Shown here one piece after another: positions 5,156 through 8,335 of a stretch of 8,335 nt of DNA. The stretch lies in the NCBI GenBank assembly GCA_026986455.1, contig JALSON010000307.1, forward strand, positions 1 through 8,335, in the 5' to 3' direction. Every line of letters starts with the position of its first letter. Within the stretch, counting starts at the first letter, position 1. A model generated the notes under the pieces. The model was given only the letters and a program-made list of their open reading frames with translations. It ran no database searches and was not told where the DNA came from. A program made the position numbers and the translations under genes. This DNA is from Thermococcaceae archaeon. Lineage in GTDB: Archaea; Methanobacteriota_B; Thermococci; Thermococcales; Thermococcaceae.

Positions 5156-6394
5156 ATGGAGAGGGAGTTTTATCCAACGGGCAAAGCGGTTCATCTGCTA
5201 ATAGCTCTCTGGGGAGTTGTGGTGCTCGCTTTCTTCTTCCTCAGGTGGGATATGGCATATCTCTCCCTCCCGATGCTGTGGCTGTTATTCATTGCAGTGG
5301 CATTCTTCAAGCCCGCGCTGGATGTTGAGGTTGAAAGGATTTTACCCCATGACAGAATCCTTGAGGGGGAAATCGTTGAGATAAGGCTCAGAATAAAAGC
5401 CAATGAGAGAATACCCAGCCTGAAGATTGACGATGACCTCCCTGAAGGACTTGAGGTCGTTGAGGGGAGGTCGTCATTTGTGGCATCGTTCAGCCGCGGC
5501 GAGGAGAGGGTTTTTTCATACAGGGTGAAGGTCAGGAGGGGCATACATGAGTTCGGCTTTGTGAAGCTCAGATACAGAGACCCCTTCGGCTTCTTTGAGC
5601 AGGAAAAAACTGTGGAACTTTACAGCGAGCTTATTGGCGTCCCGAGGATTGAGGAGGTTCAAACACCCTATTCAACGAAGGGGACGAAGATAACCGTCGG
5701 CCCACTGCCTTCCCCGAGGGTCGGCGAGGGTGTTGAGTTCCATGCAATACGGGAATACCAGCCCGGAGACCCTCTCAGGATAATAAACTGGAAGGCAACG
5801 GCCAGAACAGGGAGGATAATGGCGAATGAGTACGAAAGCGAGAGGAAGGTGGATGTTATCCTCATAGTGGATGCGGCATATGCTGGAAAGGAGGTTTTTG
5901 ATCACCTCGTTAGGGCGGCCGCCTCGCTTATGCTCGACAGCCTCAACAACGGCACGAGCTTCGGGCTTCTGCTTGCGGAGGAGGTACCCCTGTGGGTCCG
6001 GATAGACTACGGTAAGAGGCACTTCTTCAAGTGCATAGACCTCCTCAGCACCGCAAGGCCCGATAAGAACAACATGATAGCGTACCAGGTGAAGCACCTT
6101 GTAAGGAGCCGCTTCCCTGCCAGAGCCCAGATTCTCTATTTCTCGCCCCTGATAACACCGGAGAGCAAGGATGCCCTGAGGATACTCTACAGCTACGGCT
6201 ACAACGTTGTTGTTATAAGCCCGAATCCGTATTCGGTGATTGAGCCGAAAAACAGGGAGGAGGCGCTTGCCCTGAAGCTTTTGACCCTTCAGAGAAAGGC
6301 CCATCTCAAAAAGCTCTCTGCATACGGGGTGGTTATTGACTGGGATGTGAATAAACCCCTGAAAACCGCGATAGCCGAGGTGATCAAGCTATGA
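5156..6394 (+). CDS. DUF58 family membrane-anchored protein with von Willebrand A-like domain
   Basis: 412 residues. Two N-terminal membrane helices (about 13-31 and 35-52) are followed by a beta-rich region (about 55-165). The signature DUF58 segment spans about 190-229, including EYQPGDPLRIINWKATARTG. A Rossmann-like domain starting at VDVILIVDAAYAG follows. These proteins are standard partners of MoxR ATPases and are thought to act at the membrane. The vWA-like metal site is degenerate: D-A-A-Y-A (from Asp239) replaces the D-x-S-x-S motif, so metal-dependent adhesion is doubtful. Start choice is open. GTG 5147, ATG 5150 and ATG 5156 are all in frame. I chose 5156 because GTGAT at 5147-5151, which includes the moxR stop, lies four bases before it. 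The other starts add three or two residues. The TGA overlaps the next ATG (ATGA). The family is secure. Confidence 0.93.
   Translation: MEREFYPTGKAVHLLIALWGVVVLAFFFLRWDMAYLSLPMLWLLFIAVAFFKPALDVEVERILPHDRILEGEIVEIRLRIKANERIPSLKIDDDLPEGLEVVEGRSSFVASFSRGEERVFSYRVKVRRGIHEFGFVKLRYRDPFGFFEQEKTVELYSELIGVPRIEEVQTPYSTKGTKITVGPLPSPRVGEGVEFHAIREYQPGDPLRIINWKATARTGRIMANEYESERKVDVILIVDAAYAGKEVFDHLVRAAASLMLDSLNNGTSFGLLLAEEVPLWVRIDYGKRHFFKCIDLLSTARPDKNNMIAYQVKHLVRSRFPARAQILYFSPLITPESKDALRILYSYGYNVVVISPNPYSVIEPKNREEALALKLLTLQRKAHLKKLSAYGVVIDWDVNKPLKTAIAEVIKL
6377..6384 (+). promoter_or_regulatory. Canonical Shine-Dalgarno GAGGTGAT inside the end of the DUF58 gene
   Basis: GAGGTGAT, the full archaeal consensus, lies within the last codons of the DUF58 gene, six bases before the ATG at 6391. 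It firmly sets the start of the final gene of the operon and suggests that it is well translated even though it is last. Confidence 0.7.
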
Positions 6395-6807
6395 AGCTCA
6401 GGCCGAGGGTTTCCTTGATTCCGTTTGTGGTCATCCTATTCCTCTTCGCCCTTAACGGAAGACTTGTATTCCTGATTCCTCTGGCATTTCTTGCCTTCTT
6501 TTCGTATTTTGTAGGTTCGGTTTTCCTCATATTGACCGCATTCTTCCTGATCTACCACAAAACGGGGGATATCTATGGACTGGGAATAATGGCGCTGGCC
6601 CTCTTCTTCGTGGAATCTGCCTACCTCGACAGGGAAAAAGCCCCGCTGGAGCACTATGCCATCCTCCTGCTGGCCGTTCTTCTTTCTCTGCCAACGTTTA
6701 TCCTGATGAGGAGCATAGCCCCTTTAATGCCGGGATTTGAGGCCACAGCGCTGGCGGCCCTGATTCTCGTGCTGCTTTATGCCTTCTCAAAGGTGGTGGC
6801 GGACTAA
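6391..6807 (+). CDS. Multi-pass membrane protein closing the MoxR-DUF58 operon, unknown function
   Basis: 138 residues, almost entirely hydrophobic, with five or six predicted helices (about 8-21, 25-40, 42-55, 60-77, 87-107, 115-134). The N terminus is short and basic (MKLRPR). I recognise no named domain and see no catalytic motif. The few charged residues sit in loops (YHKTGD near 55-60; SAYLDREKAPLEHY near 76-89), so a structural or channel-like part of a membrane complex is more likely than an enzyme. The start overlaps the DUF58 stop as ATGA and has a perfect GAGGTGAT, so it is clearly part of the operon. A last-gene membrane protein also occurs in MoxR clusters of other archaea, but I cannot show homology. 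Its stop overlaps the convergent kinase gene by four bases. Confidence 0.8.
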   Translation: MKLRPRVSLIPFVVILFLFALNGRLVFLIPLAFLAFFSYFVGSVFLILTAFFLIYHKTGDIYGLGIMALALFFVESAYLDREKAPLEHYAILLLAVLLSLPTFILMRSIAPLMPGFEATALAALILVLLYAFSKVVAD

Positions 6808-7637
6808 ACGCTCCAGCTCCCCGTTTTTTTCAGAACCTCCCTGGCCCTCTCCAGCCCTTTTTTAACGCAGTCCTCAACGTCTTTTCCCATTGAGTACATC
6901 GCCAGAAAGCCGCCCGCGAAGGCATCCCCCGCACCGGTGGGGTCAGCGATTTCTTCCGGGCTTATGGGGAGCGCGGAAAACTCCCTGAACTCCCCATCAT
7001 AGACGAGGACACCCCTCTCACCGCGGGTTATTACAACCAGCCTCGCCCCCCACTCATGAAGTATTTTAGCGGCCTCCTCCACCCTTGGAGCTTTGGTTAT
7101 CGTTAAGGCCTCCCTCTCGTTGGGGAATACAACCTCGACCCTTGAGACTATCTCCCTCATGAGGCCGGTCTTTTCGGCGTAGTCCTCAATGTAGGTCGGG
7201 TTGAAATCGAGGCTCACCCTTTTGCCTTCGAGCCTCTTCAGAGCCTTAAGCTGTTCCTCCGGCGGAATCGGGGCTATGTGGAACAGCTTTGCCCCCATGT
7301 ATTCTTCCGGTATTGGGGTCTCGCCCATGTTACGAGCAACCCCCATCTCAACCGGGGCATCAACGCTCCCGTCCTCGTGGTAGATCATGTATATGTGGAT
7401 TGTCCTGCCGGGCAGGATTTGAACGCCCCTAACGTCGAGAACTGATGAGAGTTTTTCGAGCCATTCCCTTGGAAAGTCCTCACCGACCTTCGTTATCAGG
7501 CCCACCTTTGCCCCCGCCAAGGCGGCCGATGTGGCTACCGCTGCAGCGGCCCCTCCGGGATAAAGTATTTCTCTCTGTCCGGGAAACCTGATGTGGTCTA
7601 TTGAGACGTGTCCGAGGACAGCCAGGTCAAGTTTCAT
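6804..7637 (-). CDS. PfkB (ribokinase) family carbohydrate or nucleoside kinase
   Basis: 277 residues, soluble, typical of compact archaeal PfkB enzymes. These transfer a phosphate from ATP or ADP to a hydroxyl of a sugar, polyol or nucleoside. Family marks in order: LAVLGHVSID near the N terminus; YPGGAAAAVATSAAL (about 26-40), the Gly-Gly substrate hinge; FPNEREA with the N-x-x-E magnesium motif (Asn173, Glu176); VVITRGERG; and DPTGAGDAFAGGF (232-244) with catalytic base Asp238. Nothing essential is missing. The substrate cannot be read from sequence; myo-inositol, nucleosides and ribose derivatives are all known for Thermococcales members. I start at ATG 7637 because the minus-strand GGTG at 7645-7648 is seven bases from it, while the ATG at 7643 lies only one base from the site and is probably not used. 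The gene is monocistronic as far as visible. Confidence 0.92.
   Translation of the reverse strand: MKLDLAVLGHVSIDHIRFPGQREILYPGGAAAAVATSAALAGAKVGLITKVGEDFPREWLEKLSSVLDVRGVQILPGRTIHIYMIYHEDGSVDAPVEMGVARNMGETPIPEEYMGAKLFHIAPIPPEEQLKALKRLEGKRVSLDFNPTYIEDYAEKTGLMREIVSRVEVVFPNEREALTITKAPRVEEAAKILHEWGARLVVITRGERGVLVYDGEFREFSALPISPEEIADPTGAGDAFAGGFLAMYSMGKDVEDCVKKGLERAREVLKKTGSWSV
6824..6830 (+). terminator. Candidate oligo-T terminator of the MoxR operon
   Basis: A run of seven T lies 16 bases past the operon's last stop codon, inside the 3' end of the opposite-strand kinase gene, where it encodes Lys-Lys. A second run of six T follows at about 6858-6863. Archaeal intrinsic termination relies on U-rich tracts without a required hairpin, so these are plausible endpoints. 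Termination is not demonstrated. Confidence 0.4.
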
Positions 7638-7644
7638 GAGCATG

Positions 7645-7680
7645 CACCTTGGGTTAGTTAGCAGGGCAACCTTTTAAGCG
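7645..7680 (-). promoter_or_regulatory. TATA box and Shine-Dalgarno of the PfkB kinase gene
   Basis: On the minus strand, CGCTTAAAAG at 7671-7680 is a TATA-like element about 37 bases before the ATG at 7637. AAGGTG at 7645-7650 is the ribosome binding site. Together they favour the inner of two closely spaced ATGs. Confidence 0.5.
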
Positions 7681-7686
7681 ATTTGT

Positions 7687-7712
7687 GGTGGAGTAATCGG
7701 TTTCTACTCACC
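7687..7712. repeat. Imperfect inverted repeat in the kinase-carboxypeptidase spacer
   Basis: GGTG(G)AGTA at 7687-7695 and TACTCACC at 7705-7712 are complementary over eight bases with one extra G, separated by nine bases. The repeat lies just upstream of the kinase TATA box (7671-7680) and about 24 bases before the carboxypeptidase TATA box, outside both predicted transcripts. It could be a dimeric regulator's operator for one or both genes. It is not the TATCAC-N5-GTGATA motif of TrmBL1. Confidence 0.35.
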
Positions 7713-7728
7713 CGTTTAGATGTTCATC

Positions 7729-7780
7729 GAAAAGGTTTAAAAAGCTCAGCTCAAAAATTCTGTCAAACTAAAGAGGTGAT
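7729..7780 (+). promoter_or_regulatory. BRE/TATA promoter and Shine-Dalgarno of the M32 carboxypeptidase gene
   Basis: CGAAAAGG at about 7729-7735 followed by TTTAAAAA at 7736-7743 has the form of an archaeal BRE plus TATA box. It predicts a start of transcription near 7765. GAGGTGAT at 7773-7780, the full consensus, is four bases before the ATG at 7785. This combination suggests a well expressed gene. Confidence 0.65.
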
Positions 7781-7784
7781 TTGA

Positions 7785-8335
7785 ATGGAGGGGGCGTTTC
7801 AGAATAAGGTTGTCAGGGAAATTTTAACCAGATACAGGCGCATCTGGGCGATAGGCCACGCCCAGAGCGTCCTCGGCTGGGACATGGAGGTCAACATGCC
7901 AAAGGAGGGAATCCTTGAGCGCTCCGTTGCCCAGGGCGAGCTCTCCGTGCTTTCCCAGGAGTTCCTCCTCAAGCCGGAGTTTGTCGAGCTCGTTGAGAAG
8001 GCCAAATCCATAGAAGACCTCAACGAGTACGAGAGGGGCGTTGTCAGGGTTCTCGACCGCTCGATAAGGATAAGCCGCTCATTCCCGCCCGAGTTCCTCA
8101 GGGAGATGAGTGAGGTAACCAGTCAGGCAACGAAGGCCTGGGAGGAGGCCAAGAAGAAGGACGACTTCTCCAAGTTCGAGCCGTGGCTCGATAAGATTAT
8201 TGACTTGGCAAAGCGCGCCGCCGACTATCTCGGCTATGAGGACGAGCCCTACGATGCCCTCCTTGACATGTTCGAGGAAGGGCTGACGACCAAAGAAGTC
8301 GAGAGGATGTTTAACAGGCTTGAGAAGGAGCTCAA
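7785..8335 (+). CDS. Family M32 metallocarboxypeptidase (thermostable carboxypeptidase 1), 3' end missing
   Basis: The frame is open from ATG 7785 to the window end: 183 complete codons of an enzyme usually about 500 residues long. M32 enzymes are zinc- or cobalt-dependent, cytoplasmic and mainly alpha-helical; they remove C-terminal residues from peptides with broad specificity. The visible part is the helical N-terminal region. It carries the family sequence GWDMEVNMPKEG (31-42), then QGELSVLSQEF, LNEYERGVVRVLDRS, and PPEFLREMSEVTSQATKAWE. The segment FEPWLDKIIDLAKRAADYLG and YDALLDMFEEGLTTKEVERM are also typical. The HEXXH zinc site and later catalytic residues lie beyond the window, so activity cannot be judged. 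The start is fixed by GAGGTGAT four bases upstream and a good promoter. It diverges from the kinase gene, with no clear functional link. Confidence 0.93.
   Translation, partial: MEGAFQNKVVREILTRYRRIWAIGHAQSVLGWDMEVNMPKEGILERSVAQGELSVLSQEFLLKPEFVELVEKAKSIEDLNEYERGVVRVLDRSIRISRSFPPEFLREMSEVTSQATKAWEEAKKKDDFSKFEPWLDKIIDLAKRAADYLGYEDEPYDALLDMFEEGLTTKEVERMFNRLEKEL

Noticed and set aside
5672..6304. 210-codon minus-strand ORF
   Set aside because: It is antisense to the DUF58 signature region, with no promoter or ribosome binding site; long open antisense frames are common opposite genes of this codon usage.
7635..7643. Outer ATG (7643) as start of the PfkB kinase
   Set aside because: Only one base separates it from the GGTG ribosome binding site; the inner ATG at 7637 has seven-base spacing.

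Overview
The window looks like a chromosomal segment from a hyperthermophilic euryarchaeon of the order Thermococcales (Thermococcus or a close relative). This is a judgement from gene families, codon habits and signals, not from a database search. The signs are: AGG/AGA arginine and ATA isoleucine codons throughout; GGTGA/GAGGTGAT ribosome binding sites; archaeal TATA boxes about 30-37 bases before starts; very tight gene packing; and archaeal families such as short-type FKBP, DUF2118 and an M32 carboxypeptidase with a Pyrococcus-like N terminus.

Layout, left to right. Bases 2-1398 (+) hold two tandem type II secretion F-domain (PilC/TadB/TadC-like) membrane platform proteins; the first is cut by the window edge. 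This is the 3' end of an archaeal pilus or secretion operon whose ATPase should lie upstream. Bases 1387-1860 (-) encode a SlyD-like FKBP peptidyl-prolyl isomerase. After a 231-base divergent spacer comes a 97-residue protein of unknown function (2092-2385, +). It is followed stop to stop by a DUF2118 protein with a biotinyl/lipoyl-like C-terminal barrel (2386-2880, -).

The centre of the window is a five-gene plus-strand operon, 2950-6807: a DUF4129 membrane protein, a small two-helix membrane protein, a MoxR AAA+ ATPase, a DUF58 protein, and a multi-pass membrane protein. It opens from a palindromic promoter shared with the DUF2118 gene. Its genes overlap or nearly touch, and some Shine-Dalgarno sites lie across the preceding stop codon. 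It is a compact MoxR-DUF58 module with no transglutaminase and no other von Willebrand A gene in the cluster. My working model is a cytoplasmic MoxR ATPase acting on a membrane complex of DUF4129, DUF58 and the two small membrane proteins, with a glycosylated loop outside the cell. Its substrate is unknown, and this is the most interesting system here.

The right end holds a PfkB-family sugar or nucleoside kinase (6804-7637, -). Diverging from it is the first third of a family M32 metallocarboxypeptidase (7785 to the window end, +). The 147-base spacer between them carries two TATA boxes and an imperfect inverted repeat.

No tRNA, rRNA, CRISPR array, insertion sequence or recognisable integration site was seen. 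No gene-free stretch exceeds 300 bases.
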